A stretch of DNA of 64,000 nt, from positions 124,001 through 188,000 of the forward strand of contig JAOALB010000090.1 in the NCBI GenBank assembly GCA_025331125.1, read 5' to 3'. The DNA comes from Mycogone perniciosa (taxonomy: Eukaryota; Ascomycota; Sordariomycetes; Hypocreales; Hypocreaceae). Shown piece by piece: positions 32,335-44,158 of this stretch; within the stretch, counting starts at the first letter, position 1, and every line of letters starts with the position of its first letter. The notes under the pieces are model-generated. The model worked only from the letters and a program-made list of their open reading frames with translations, did not search any database and was not told where the DNA came from. Position numbers and translations under genes: made by a program.

Positions 32335-34181
32335 GTCGAATCACGTGAGTCCTGTCGCTTAGCATTCCTAAAGAGGGTTATAAACCCACATGATGTCCAT
32401 TCCGATGGAGGTGAGATCGATCATCTGAGACTCTTGGAAATCGGAATGAATGGGAGTGCCACGGGCCCGTATTTCTTGTTTCCGAGAGCCCGATTGCCCC
32501 TTAGCTTGGCCTTCCTTCTGAAAGTTGGTAGTGGAGCGCCCTTACGCAAGCCTTAATGGACTATGGGATGCTGACATCGAGGTCTTTGCATTGATAGACA
32601 GACTTTTTGTGAACGTAACAACTACCATGTACAAGTTCAGATCTGAAAGAGATGATGATGAGTCGACATTCTTGTCATCGAAGTATCTGCCCATTGGCCC
32701 AACCTCTACGACCACACGTACGATGCAGTTCGATACTAATGAAATACTTGCCGATGTTTCTAGTGCCGAAAGCCCTCTATAGATGTGACATTACAACAGC
32801 ATTCCATCTAGCATTTAAATTTGTTCTGTCGGAATGCGGGTAATGTACGCCTGCTTAAACTCCGTTCTTATCTTTCCTTCCCCCTTCAAAGATGGACCAA
32901 TCAACCTCAGTTTTATCTGAAGTAATGATATCAGGGTGCGGGTTCCTGGATTCCTACTGTTTCAAGGTTGAAGTTTGACGCTTGAGTCGAGCCAGCCTCA
33001 TCTTGTTTCTTGGAAGGAACTCATCTCTTGAAGGGGTAAGAGTTTGGAATGCCTTGCCGTCGGCCCTTGATTACAGTGCTATCTGGACCTTTATATATCT
33101 AGAAATAACGAACATGTCTATGGGTGCTGTAGGTGATGGATGCAGTGAACAGCATACTTTGTACCCTCACGACACAACAATAATTCTCCATATGAAAACG
33201 ATTCAATATACCATCTGCAGCAAAAAGGGTACAACGGTGTCCTCGACAGAAGAATGGATGATGGTTCATATCGGTGCCTCGGCTTACTGAGACTCCAATC
33301 ACTGCCATTCACCCTCATTTCTCAGAAACGGCCAAGTGGCGACTGAGAGTATGTCCAGCACCCCATTAGGCTGTGTGTAACCCACCAACCCAGTCAAATC
33401 TCAAAGATCGACAGACACCAAGACATTATTCGGAATTCAAGCTGCTCCACCTGGAATGCAATCGGCAGAGGAATCTGCGGATGTTTCGGATCGGCCCGAG
33501 CTTTAGCACCGCGCTCTGAAATCAATCATAAGGTCGAGAAAGACATGGTATCGTCTGACATAAGGTTAGGGTGCTTGGCGGCCTTAGACACGGACTTTAA
33601 TTTCATGGGCTTTTAGTTTTCGCTTCGCTAGGGGCTTTGTGATGCAAATCATGAGTGATAGCGCCCTGAATAACAGATGATTGTGGGGAGCGCTCCAAAA
33701 ACGAGACAATCACACTGCTCTCATAAAGTCAAGATTTACATCAGCTGAAGAGGTCATCATTTGCTTTCCAGTGAAAAAAAATCTTTTCTTCTAATTGAAG
33801 CCAATGCTCGTATGAATGGCGGACGCCTGACTGTGAAACTCTCTTTTAAGTTGTACATTAATGCATTATTCCGCGACCAATCCAATTGATGAAGCCTTGG
33901 GCTCGCAGCACGCTACATTCGGATTGCAGGACATCTTAGAACAGCGCTCTCTACAGTTATAAGATTAAGGTTGACATGCATAACTTCTCCCAAGTTGATA
34001 TACTCTAACTCACCATAATGACCTGAGCTTAACTCTATCAGTGTGAGATTCCATCTATATAATTCTCTGGACCACCCCAGGATAACCTGTCAGGACAGTG
34101 TTGAGATCGCATCACCACAATACTTTAGTTCACACCTTACCATAATACTTTGGTCCAAACAACCCCTCTACTCTAGCAAAA
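32335..34181. other. intergenic, no gene recognised
   Basis: About 1.8 kb in which all open frames are short, overlap each other and show no motif. It includes the promoter of the Cys-rich protein gene, with a CTATATAA element roughly 115 bp before its start. Confidence 0.45.
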
Positions 34182-34936
34182 ATGCGTTACTCCATTGTGT
34201 TTCCTCTTCTCGGCCTCGCCTCCGCGGTGTATGTCCCAGCTATGGAGGCTAGGGATGCGCCCAATGGCACCATTGAGGAGATCGTCAGAAACTCTGACAA
34301 AATGACCCCGGGCTACAACCCTTCGGATCCAAGGGTAAGTCATTGACACAATCTCTACCAAATGGCAACGACTTCGGGCATTATATACTGATGTTTATTT
34401 TCTACAGATGGAAGACAGAGGCGACATTGTAAGTTGCAGTCTCATCCAGATGATACCCTTTTAATCAATGAAGATTCATTGAACTAACTTCTCTTTAGAC
34501 CAAATGTCAGATCCCCTGCACCGTCTCTTGCATCTTCGGAATCATTGCATGCGGCCTGTGCTGGGGCATTTGCGGAGGCATCCAATTGGAGGATGAAAAG
34601 AAATGGAAGATTAATATCGTGGAGCAGTGCACCCAGAAAAACGAGAACTGTGACCTCATCGGCAAGGACTGGTTCAACCTGGGACGCCGTGACCTCTCTG
34701 GGCTCTCGGCTCGAGACACGGCGGTCACGAAACTTCCACTTGATGGCGTGAAAGACCAATTTGAGGCCTTTGTCAATGCCGTCGAGCACAGGGACTTTGG
34801 GAAGCAGGTCGTGTCCGAGAAACGCGCCGAGGAGAAACCGAAGGACAAGAAAGCGGACCCGGTTAACTGGATCACCAAGGAGGAGATCAATGTCCTTGTT
34901 GAGCAGGCGCTCAAGCGAGCTGCAGAGTACGCCTAA
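34182..34936 (+). CDS. secreted protein with Cys-rich hydrophobic segment, unknown family
   Basis: Three-exon model: 34182-34334, 34408-34428 (a 21-base micro-exon coding MEDRGDI) and 34499-34936, giving 203 residues. All introns are phase 0 with GTAAGT donors. A signal peptide (MRYSIVFPLLGLASAVYVPA) is followed by a short acidic part. Then comes an unusual hydrophobic, Cys-rich segment, CQIPCTVSCIFGIIACGLCW followed by GICGG. It has six Cys in about 25 residues and could be a membrane helix or a disulfide-packed hairpin. The rest is soluble, charged and helical (FEAFVNAVEHRDFGKQVVSE, INVLVEQALKRAAEYA). I recognise no family. Confidence 0.7.
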
Positions 34937-35658
34937 TTCGCCTCTATGCTCAGCCGCATGCGGTCTTGGCTGCCACAATGCAGCTAGATAACTGTATAGG
35001 ATTTACTTTCTATATACTGAATCTGAGGTCCGGGTATAGCCCTTGTTTATTGTATCCTCTTTTTGTATGTATCTGGGTCCTGTGACCCAAAATACTGTTC
35101 TGAGGTACTTAGTAGAAGGGTAGTAATAAGAAACCTTTATTTTTAGCTACATGAATGCTTCACAAGTAAAGGAGGGTGTGAATGGTGATGATTTCAGTAT
35201 GCTGTACTCGTTGTATGATGTGATAGTGAGGTGTTGATTTCTTTGTGGGCTGCTGCACATGGTCTCTACCAAATAACTCCTAGTATTATATGTCCATTAA
35301 CCCCATTTACTGCACATGACGTCCGCATATGTCCGCGGTGGATGAAATTCAGCCCCGCGGAATTGCCACGGACCCGTGGAAGTCCCCTTTCCGATTTACG
35401 CTGTCTGATGTAGGATGGTCCGACTTGGTCCCGTGGCGGGCCGATCCGATTAGCCGTCAATATTAATATTGTCATCCGTAGCCTGTTTTAAGACAATAAA
35501 CGGGCCTATGGGATGGGAACGTTGTCACGTATTTCATGCGTCGTGACGTTGGAGAAGCTCCAGGCTCAGATCAATCTGTCGGCATTCACTTACGGGGTAT
35601 TATAGGTAGAAGCGACCAACTGTCTGAGGAGGTTGGAGGCGGACCGTTGCATGTTTTG
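34937..35658. other. intergenic upstream of P450 gene
   Basis: No coding pattern recognised. It includes GC-balanced sequence with CGCGG-containing stretches and the P450 promoter. Confidence 0.45.
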
Positions 35659-35666
35659 TATATAAA
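35659..35666 (+). promoter_or_regulatory. TATA box of the P450 gene
   Basis: TATATAAA (with ATAGCC following), 85 to 92 bp before the ATG at 35751. A pyrimidine-rich leader lies between. Typical position for a fungal TATA element. Confidence 0.45.
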
Positions 35667-35750
35667 TAGCCATGGTCTCCGTTTGCTGCCTCTATTTTCA
35701 CTCGTTTCTCTCACAAGAAAAGTGTTTTTTTTACTGGGGCATCTTGAATC

Positions 35751-37536
35751 ATGGGCTTACTTGTCCAACGTGACGACTGGACTACAGTCACCCCAAAACG
35801 GTTCGCTGTGTTCTTCCTGATCGCTGTAGTAGCATGGGTAAGTTGATGACTTAATTCCCTCGCGTATCTGACTTGAATCTGTCATGCCAACCATGATATC
35901 CTATCTAGGGACTTGGATACGTGTTATGGATGGCAATTCGCAATGTCTTCTTTCATCCTCTGCGAAAATACCCAGGGCCAAAACTTTGGGCAATAACCAA
36001 CATCCCATATTCCCGATTGCAATTATCGGGCGACGGCCACAGACAGATGCTGAGAATGCACATGACATATGGACCTATCGTTAGGGTCGCGCCAGATGCC
36101 TTGTGCTACTGCCATCCCGATGCCATGAAGGAGATCAAGGGTCATCGCAAGAGTGGCATGCCTGAGCACAGGAAGTGTCAAATTCGTCACGCAAGCAATC
36201 GAAACAACATTATTGGTGCTAATCGTGAGGACCACACTCGGTACCGGAGAATTCTTGCCAACGGATTTTCTCACCAGGCAATGATTGACCAACAGCCCAT
36301 CATCAAGAAGCACGTTGACACGTTATTTCGGCAACTCAAAAAAGAGAGTGCTGGTGGCACGAAGAAGATCAACATTGTTCATTGGTTTAACTACTCAACT
36401 TTTGATATCATCGGCGACCTGTCTTTTGGTGAGCCCTTTGGCTGCCTTGAGGATTCGGCTTACCATTCGTGGGTCTCACTCATCTTCATCAGCATCGTGA
36501 ATTTTGCATATCTGTCGGTATTCAAGCGTTTCAATGTAGTTTCGTGGTTTCTTCAGAGATACTTCATGCCCAAACACCTGGCCACAAAATGGGCAGAGCA
36601 TAGGGAACTGTCAGCAGTCAAGGTGCAAGGAAGACTGGCCAGTGGCACTGATCGCCCCGACTTCATCGCAGCCATGACTACCAAACGTGGCGGAGGAGAA
36701 GTACGTATATCTAAAGCTGGAATTGACTTGACCATGGAGGACTAATCGACACCCAAACTTCAGGCATTGACATTCGATGAGATAGCCGCAAATGCCAGCA
36801 TGCTGATCGCCGCGGGTTCGGAAACAACGGCCACAACACTGTCTGCAGCGGCTTATTATCTCGCATCGCATTCCGAACCGCTAGCAAAGTTGACCACGGA
36901 GGTCCGTTCAACCTTTGCGAGAGAAGAAGACATCGACCTGCTTAGTGTACAGCATCTGACATACATGCTCGCCGTGCTTGACGAGTCGATGCGACTTTAC
37001 CCTCCCGCACCGGCTTCACAACCTCGAATTATTGCTGAAGGGGGAGGAACTATCCTTGGTCACTATGTTCCAGCCGGTGTAAGTGCTTGTTTAGAAAAGC
37101 CTGAAGGGTGGTCTATTTTATACTTACAACCTATTGAACAGACCAGTGCTGAAGTCTGGCAATGGACTCAATATCATCACCCAGATTACTTTACTCATGC
37201 CGATGAATTTATTCCAGAACGATGGCTTGGAGATCCACGCTTCGCAAACGACAAGAAGGAAGTCTTCCAGCCTTTCTCGGTTGGCCCACGAAACTGCATC
37301 GGCAAAAAGTTAGCGCAATGCCTCCCATACGAGCCCCATAGTCTCATAGATGCTAATAATTATGTCCTCAAATTAGTCTCGCCTATGCCGAAATGCGTTT
37401 GATGCTTGCACGACTGGTCTGGAACTTTGATCTCAAGCTCGCAGACGACAGCATTGGCTGGGACAAGAGCAGCAAAGTTTGGATTTTGTGGCAGAAAGGG
37501 CCCGTGAACGTCTACTTATCACCGAGAAAGTTCTGA
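35751..37536 (+). CDS. cytochrome P450 monooxygenase (isotrichodermin C-15 hydroxylase-like group)
   Basis: Five-exon model: 35751-35837, 35909-36700, 36764-37078, 37142-37308 and 37377-37536, giving 506 residues. An N-terminal membrane anchor (FAVFFLIAVVAWGLGYVLW) is followed by the PG hinge RKYPGPKLW. The I-helix oxygen-binding motif is AGSETT (310-315), ExxR is ESMR (367-370), and the haem loop FSVGPRNCIG has its ligand at Cys450. All key residues are present, so the enzyme looks active. The last intron has an uncommon GTTAGC donor, but splicing there restores the typical IGKNLAYAEMR. Intron 3 (37079-37141) is 63 bp without an in-frame stop. Located 5.4 kb from the terpene cyclase, it is a natural tailoring-enzyme candidate; the product is unknown. 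Confidence 0.9.
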
Positions 37537-39610
37537 TTACAGACTCCACAACCATAAATGCGGACAGAAAAGGCTACACTCATCCTACGGCCCAATTTTA
37601 AAAGCAAAGGAGAATGATATGCAGTGGAAACACGAGTCGTAGGAGAATAGCTGTGACGTGTAATCCTTTACATTCCTTCTTTTATTCCTTCGTTATGCCA
37701 TCCATTTAAGCAACAACTGTTCCGCTCCATTAGCTAGGAAACAAGATTCTTTAATTCCTTGATTTCGAAAGCAGGAACATTTCATGAGCGTGTCAACAAA
37801 CGAATATCGCTATGAAAAATATGCTTGAGAGGAAGTAAAGGGCGGTATCAGGATTGAGAATGAAGACTGTGGATATGTAATGTTAAAATAAGGACTTTCA
37901 AGGGAATGAAAAGCAATGGGAATCGCAATAACCGATCTGCTATTTGCCGTCTATCCCCCTTGCGTCTTTAAAACTTGAACGAATTTCCACTTCTGCATCC
38001 CTGTATACTTGGTTACTTGGTGTTAATCAATAATTTCGGTCGCTTAACGGAGCAACGCATCCTCCGACACACCACTGAACTACATTAGTAATAGATGGTG
38101 ATCGAGTTTTCTATATTGTCTCTTCCTTCAACACAAATTTGTTCTCGCAAAGCGAACGAAGAGAGAAGGCTCCAATATCACGGTTCTATGTGCAAATCAT
38201 GGCAGATCGTAAGCTGAGTTGGAGATCCTTTAACAGGGTCTCCATCCACATCCGTGGAGTATACATGGAGCCGCTTGAGTTGGAGATTTCCTTCTGGAAA
38301 ATTGGCTAGGTAACTATGGCAATGTACTTACATTTTGCCGTCTCTGCTTTTTATTGCTGGCTTTGCCCATCTACCTAACTAAGTCTAATTCTGGCCGATG
38401 AATATCGTATCACGTTGTCTTTGCTGCTTTCATGTCTATGTGTGTGAAGGGGGGGTATTGCAGACACCTATAGGGATGATGTCGACGGGGTAATTATTTC
38501 GCAAAAAAACCCGTGGAGAAAGCTAATATTTCTTCTTCATATTTGAGCGCGACAATGGTCACTGCATTTTGACCTAAATACTCTCGCTTCAGCACAAAAT
38601 TCCACTCAACCTGATGGAGTCATACAGTAGCCCTGCCATGTTTGTCCGTCATTGTGCCTCGTACAGCCTCCGTACGAGGAAAATGAACCAAGTGGAGGCT
38701 TTCTGAACCATCCCGCGTCTACTGAGTGCTACTTCGTACAAATAGTTCACATTATGGAGATCAGGCCGACGGGATCTGCCGTTGGAAGGGCGTTTGACAA
38801 GCCGAGGGATGGGATTATAGGACGACTACTCGCAGCCGTGTCCGCGGAGGATCTGAGATCACCATGTTCAGCATGGAGTATTTGGCACGTTTGAGTAATC
38901 ATAATAATAAATTGCTGGAAAATGCTGGGCCCAATTACTCCTATGTAGTCTGACTCATGAACAGTGTCTCGGTTATCTCGTATTTGCACTACCACTACTC
39001 CGTATACGACCACTACTGCTAGTACTATTATTACGACCACGCACCCAGCCCTACTATCGAGTTACCGAATATTGTTAGACACTACAACATTCCGGGGCAT
39101 TACTACTCCGTACTGCGTTGGCACCAAAAGTGGCGTCACAGCCACTTGGAAGTGGTGCGGTGGCATAGGTAAATGGAATTAGAGTACTCCGTACGGAGTA
39201 CGGAGTATGAGTACGAGCTATTGTCTTGGCATAGCCTTTAGACTGATTATTAATAAATCTACGTGCTAATAATAATCCAGCCATAGTCACCTGTTTGATT
39301 AGTATGCGATGTTTGGATAGGACTCTCTCTTTGTTACCTAAGCTATTGAGCATTCAGGCGACTCTATGATGACACCCACCTGCTTCGTATAGAAGTCTCA
39401 GATAGACGCCATACGCCCTGCATTAAGAATAATTCAATTGGATTATAGTCTCCGCTTCGCCTTTATAAGCTTTGCCTACCGCATCAGACCCCAAAGTTTG
39501 ACAGACTTGCTACGTGTAGCTTACGGCGGTCAGCATCATCTATCGATTCTTGTGAATCCATCAGACTGGAATCTTGAGCCCTTATCGCCTCTCTCTGTCA
39601 AACTTATACG
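37537..39610. other. intergenic, palindrome cluster near right end
   Basis: About 2 kb without a gene. AT-rich sequence near 37600-38100, then a TACTCCGTACGGAGTACGGAG cluster at 39184-39214. Confidence 0.5.
39184..39214. repeat. TACTCCGTA/TACGGAGTA inverted repeat
   Basis: Near-perfect palindrome, with TACTCCGTAC directly followed by GGAGTACGGAGTATGAGTAC. It belongs to the palindrome family found at 5086, 5772 and elsewhere. Confidence 0.85.
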
Positions 39611-40593
39611 ATGATTATTGGCGGCGAGACCTGGGCTTGTGACGGCTGTGTCCGCGGCCATCGCACGAGCAGCTGCCAACATCACGGTGAGGAGATTTGT
39701 GCCAACATGCTCCCTGAGGGGTTCGTCTGGCTAACTCATGGCATATCCAGATCGCCCTCTACAACTAATAAAGAAAAAGGGTCGACCTGTCTCACAATGC
39801 GACCACTGCCGCTCCATGCGTCAGTCACGCTCTGCCCATGTCAAGTGCGATTGTGCCAAGAGAGCACGCGAGGGGCGAAGAGATGACGGCAACAAGGGTC
39901 AGTTTATCATTGTATCGATAGCTGAGCATCTCACCAACTTGGTTGTTTCCAGATCTGTGTCGTTGTTTTGAAGATGGACGATGCAACTGTGCCCTCAAAC
40001 GATCACCACTTGACGCCTCCTCGCGATCAGGCTCTGAAGAAGGCGCTACTAATACGGGCTCGAGTGGCGGTTCATGCTGCCAGGGACAGCAGATTCAGCC
40101 TTCTACCAGTTTCCCGGTCAGTGAGATGCCAAGTCTCATGGGCACAGATTCTTGGAATCAGGGCATTCTCGACCCCCCACAACTCCCTCAAGGGCAAGCT
40201 CATCAGTTTGACAGCATCCTGAGCAATGCGTGGACCGGCGAGCCATCAAATACAATTGAAGGAGATCTTCAGCCGCATAGTTCTTTCGACTTCACGGGAC
40301 TCCAATATCTACCCACACTGGATGTGTTCACGGACTTCAACAGCTTCCCAAACACTCACTCCGCCCCATTCGCTGGCTTGCCGGATACGACACAGCACAC
40401 TTTAGATGCTCACTCAGGTGCATCTTTTACCAACTGGATTCAAAACAATCACGGTCAAGGGCATGGATTTGCAATCGCGGGTTCTGCATGGCCAACCCTT
40501 CAGCCCACCACTGATTCAAATTTGGAATTACCCCAAGGAAACGGCACTGAAGGTGAGAACGGAAAGTCACTGCCCAAATATTCACGAAATTGA
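39611..40593 (+). CDS. copper-fist transcription factor
   Basis: Three-exon model: 39611-39686, 39751-39897 and 39953-40593, giving 287 residues. The copper-fist domain is complete: Cys10-X2-Cys13-X8-Cys22-X-His24 for zinc, and KKGRP at residues 34-38 for minor-groove contact. Next come SQCDHCRSMRQSRSAHVKCDC and a second cluster CRCFEDGRCNC (CxC-x5-CxC) that could bind Cu(I). Such proteins (Ace1, Mac1, Cuf1, GRISEA) switch copper-uptake or detoxification genes. The remaining 200 residues are Ser/Gln/Pro-rich, as in activation regions. The 3' end is uncertain: a donor at 40552 and an acceptor at 40622 would swap the last dozen residues. A multicopper-oxidase relic lies 1.1 kb downstream. Confidence 0.82.
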
Positions 40594-41674
40594 TTATTGA
40601 ACGCTATTCTCAAACATTTAACAGCGTGCTCACAATCTTTTCCAACTTCAGGTTAGAGAGATGGCAAAGAGGAGAACAGGATCGGGGCCGCAACACCTGC
40701 TAGGGCGATTCTCGCGCAGATGGAAAGGAACTACAGCCAATAGATTAAATTATTTTTGACAATTCTGGAAGTGTGGCGTGGGCGCTGAATCTTTGTGAAG
40801 TTGCTAGTCATCAGGCCGCATATCATCTCGCTGAGCAGCTCCCAAGATGAGGAGTCTGGTCAAGCAGGACCATGTCGCCTCCGCGCAAATACCTCATGGG
40901 AAACACGGGAGAGGTGACAAATAATTTCCCGAATGATTGACTTGTTGGTGGTGGCACGTGAAGACCGATACGGACAACGCACAAATGCCGCAGCCTACTC
41001 CCCACATGTATTAAGCCTTCATATTAAGAATAGAGATTCCCGGAATCGCGCAGCACTAAGCAGCCGAAGGAGAAACCGAGAATATACGCACAACTATCTT
41101 ATATAACGAACAACTACTGTGCCTCAGCAATGGTGACGAATGCTCTGATATCAGCTCGCTCATCAATGAGCGGCTGATTGAGTCCATATACCGAATGTCC
41201 ACGACCATCCGAATCAGCATCCCAAGAGCCCGAAACATGTGATTCTCGAGAGACAAGCTACGGGCTTTCTTTACAACTCCGTTTCATAGAGAAGCAGCCA
41301 GCACGGTTTTGTGATGATTCGACTTCAGAATTCACGACGAACGACATGCTGCAGGCGATGACGACGTTCAATATTCTTCCCCCAGAGCATATGGGCCGAA
41401 CCCTCTGACATACACTACAACCTACAGCTACCCTGATCGTTGATTGACAAAGACTAAGGGGACACGGTCGATTTTCTGTTCACAATGATCACAAGGCCGA
41501 GACTATTCACTGGCCTGGTTGGGGTCTAAATTACTCTTGCGGAAAAGCACGAATCTTGGAGAAGAAAAGAAATCCTCTTGAGTAGTCCCCTGAAGATGGA
41601 GTGCCTGGTGTTATGCATGTTTGTCCCTAATCTGCTGACTTGAAGTAAAGTCATTCCCGGCTAACAGCCCATAG
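40594..41674. other. intergenic with short broken frames
   Basis: Short open frames occur on both strands with no clear family. It may include decayed upstream parts of the multicopper-oxidase-like fragment, but I cannot align them. Confidence 0.35.
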
Positions 41675-41921
41675 GACTCTATCGTTCCGGATGACAACTT
41701 CACCTACCAATTCTCCATGCCCGAATACGACTTCTTCTGGTACTATTCCCACTTACGCACGCGCTACAATAAAAGGATGCTGTCCGCCGTCTGCCTCTCA
41801 TATTACCAGTGGTCTCTCGCCAGCCACCCTTCGCGAATTTGACAAAACACACAACGATGAAATCGAGGAGGGCCTTCCACATGTTGAGAGAGATGGGATC
41901 AGCGTCCTGTTGAATGGCTAG
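41675..41921 (+). pseudogene. decayed multicopper oxidase (laccase-like) fragment
   Basis: The frame 41675-41842 reads SIVPDDNFTYQFSMPEYDFF and then WYYSHLRTRY, which resembles the first copper-binding block of laccases and related oxidases (WYHSHL.TQY). The first copper-ligand His is replaced by Tyr (TAT), and the Cys-Asp-Gly usually following is changed. A stop interrupts the frame at 41840, and the text seems to continue in another frame (REFDKTHNDEIEEGL) to 41921. No other conserved copper block could be found nearby. This looks like an inactive remnant of a gene that once lay next to the copper-fist factor. Confidence 0.45.
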
Positions 41922-44158
41922 ACACATGATCCCTCGGATGTCATATATGCGCAGTACGTGGATTTGTATCAGTTTCCAGTGTACTCGGACGTGATTCCGG
42001 CATATAGCTTCGGATGGGTTGAATGTCTCCAGAAAGTATCCGTCAAGTCAGTCCTGTGTTAGGCATAGATGCACGTGGTCAAACCACGAAGTCTGGATAG
42101 TCAGCGAAAATGTCAGCAAGGCTAATCCATTCAACCCTTATACTAGTGCGAGGACTACCTCGACCTTCCACCGAGGGACCATAGCATCGGCGAGATTTAC
42201 ATGAGTACGGAAATTTCCCTCACAGTCTCTATGGAGTCGCTCCTCTAGCATGATGATGGACGAAATAGCTCATCTTCGGGATAGCCGGATATGGCCCTTG
42301 AGTCCCAGGGGCTGTATCCCACGATGGATGATGTTTAATCCTGGTTTCGCCCCATCCTCACTGCCCCCAAAGGTTACATAAACACACAAGTTTGCCTTTA
42401 CTGATCATTCCTACCACTGAATTCGGGGACTGGCTGGTCCTGACCTCAGCAGAGTCTCTCTGGATAGACATTCGATGGTGGTCTCTGTAGCGGGTGGGAT
42501 TTATACGAAGTCACAGGAGGTCAAGGTACGATGCATGTATGCATATCACAACTCTTTGTAACCAAGTGCTGAACTAGCCAGGTGCTTCGCGTGAAATTGG
42601 GTCAATAGAGGTATCCCATTCTTAAATTCCACCACCGAACTAGGCAGTATTATCTCGACCATGCGACTGATAAAGGACTCTAATGAGCAGTCGAAAAATA
42701 TCCACAACTAACCGCACTCGCTTGCAGCCGTGTTCCGATACGAAGCTCATTGATAATCAAGCCGTAAGTTGGATGTGTCTAGCTGGATTGGCCTCGGCAA
42801 ACCTGTCGATCCTTAATCATCCGCTATTAATCGCCCCGTTTGAAAGCAATAGCGATTGACGACTGTGAGCTGCCAATAAAAACCGTGGATACGGCAACAT
42901 GACATGGTTGTATGGGTCCTCAACAATGCGCCGTTATCTACGAGTAGCAACTCAAGGGCCCGGTCACTGACACCGAGAAACTGTCCGATTGGACGTCAAA
43001 CACATTCTACTCTGTATGAACTGCCATTAAACCACCAGGTGGGACTACTCCGTGGTAGTATTTACTACAGATTGCCCGTTCGACGCTAAAATACATCAGA
43101 CAGGCCACCCCCCTGCTTCGTTGGCCAAGTTCTGGGTGCTAGGCAAAGATATCTCCTCATGAATCTACAGCAGATGCGTAAATGGACCTCGTTGATCTTC
43201 AAGATGCTCACCTCCTCATTAAGATAATACAACCGATCTTGCTTCGTAGCGTTGGGATTGGTTTCTGTACGAGCAAGCATCCCAGTGTTGGGTACTTGAC
43301 TGTGCTAAGACATTCTCCTTTTTTCTAGTGTCAAATAATCCTGGACCCTGGTTTCAATGGCGCGTGTTTCATCATAATTTATCTCCAAATTTCGTGCTTA
43401 CAAAGATACTAGTAGTACTGATAAAGGAACGTGACTGGAAGCAGAGACCAATTTGCTTCCTTCGGCAATGCAACCAATACCTCAAGTAAAGACGACACAG
43501 AATATTGAGGTGCCGTTTGTTACCCGTTCACATATCCAATATTACACTCTATCCTCTCTGTCAGCTCTAATCACAATCCCTTGCCTACTCATCGAACGTC
43601 TCGTCAGCAGTTCATCCATAATCGCTAACCTCCGGCAAGACAGCTTTGCCATAATAGTACTAGGATCATTACTAAATTCCGTCTGTTCCGTTCTGTCTTA
43701 CTGTCTTACGGAGCGGCTGCGGGGAAGACAGTTTAGTTTTGGCGCCGTCGATCTACTAACACCGCACGAGTCAAATCCGCCCTGCTTCTTCCACCAATAG
43801 TCCCCTTCTCTACCTTATAGCTTCGTGGGAGATCGCCGCTGATCAGATTGGCTCACCGTAGGCTATTCCTTACAGAGGAGAGGGTTGGCGTTAAATGCCA
43901 CTTGAGCACGTCCTAACGCCCCAGCATTATGTCGATTGCAATAGGACCTTCCAAACTTGTCTCGACTAAATTAACGTCATGATCTACTAGTTAGAGTGTT
44001 GCCCCAGAATGTCTATCGTAAAGCGGAACTTCACACCCCTTTCCTTTCTCATGTCCGGTTGCGGATTGAGTATAAGATCTGGCTGTGCACGCATCAAACA
44101 ACTCTTTTCCATCCTCTCTTCAGTCATAAAACAGGATCTCTGCATTCAGGTCACGAAA
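41922..44158. other. gene-poor stretch, possibly decayed DNA
   Basis: No intact gene seen. Short frames such as 43086-43280 (minus) and 43453-43800 (plus) have partly protein-like composition but no motif I recognise. Confidence 0.4.

Noticed and set aside
38960..39180. Thr-rich plus-strand frame near the 39.2-kb palindrome
   Set aside because: Low-complexity ACT/ACC/ACG repetition with no start context or motif; probably chance.
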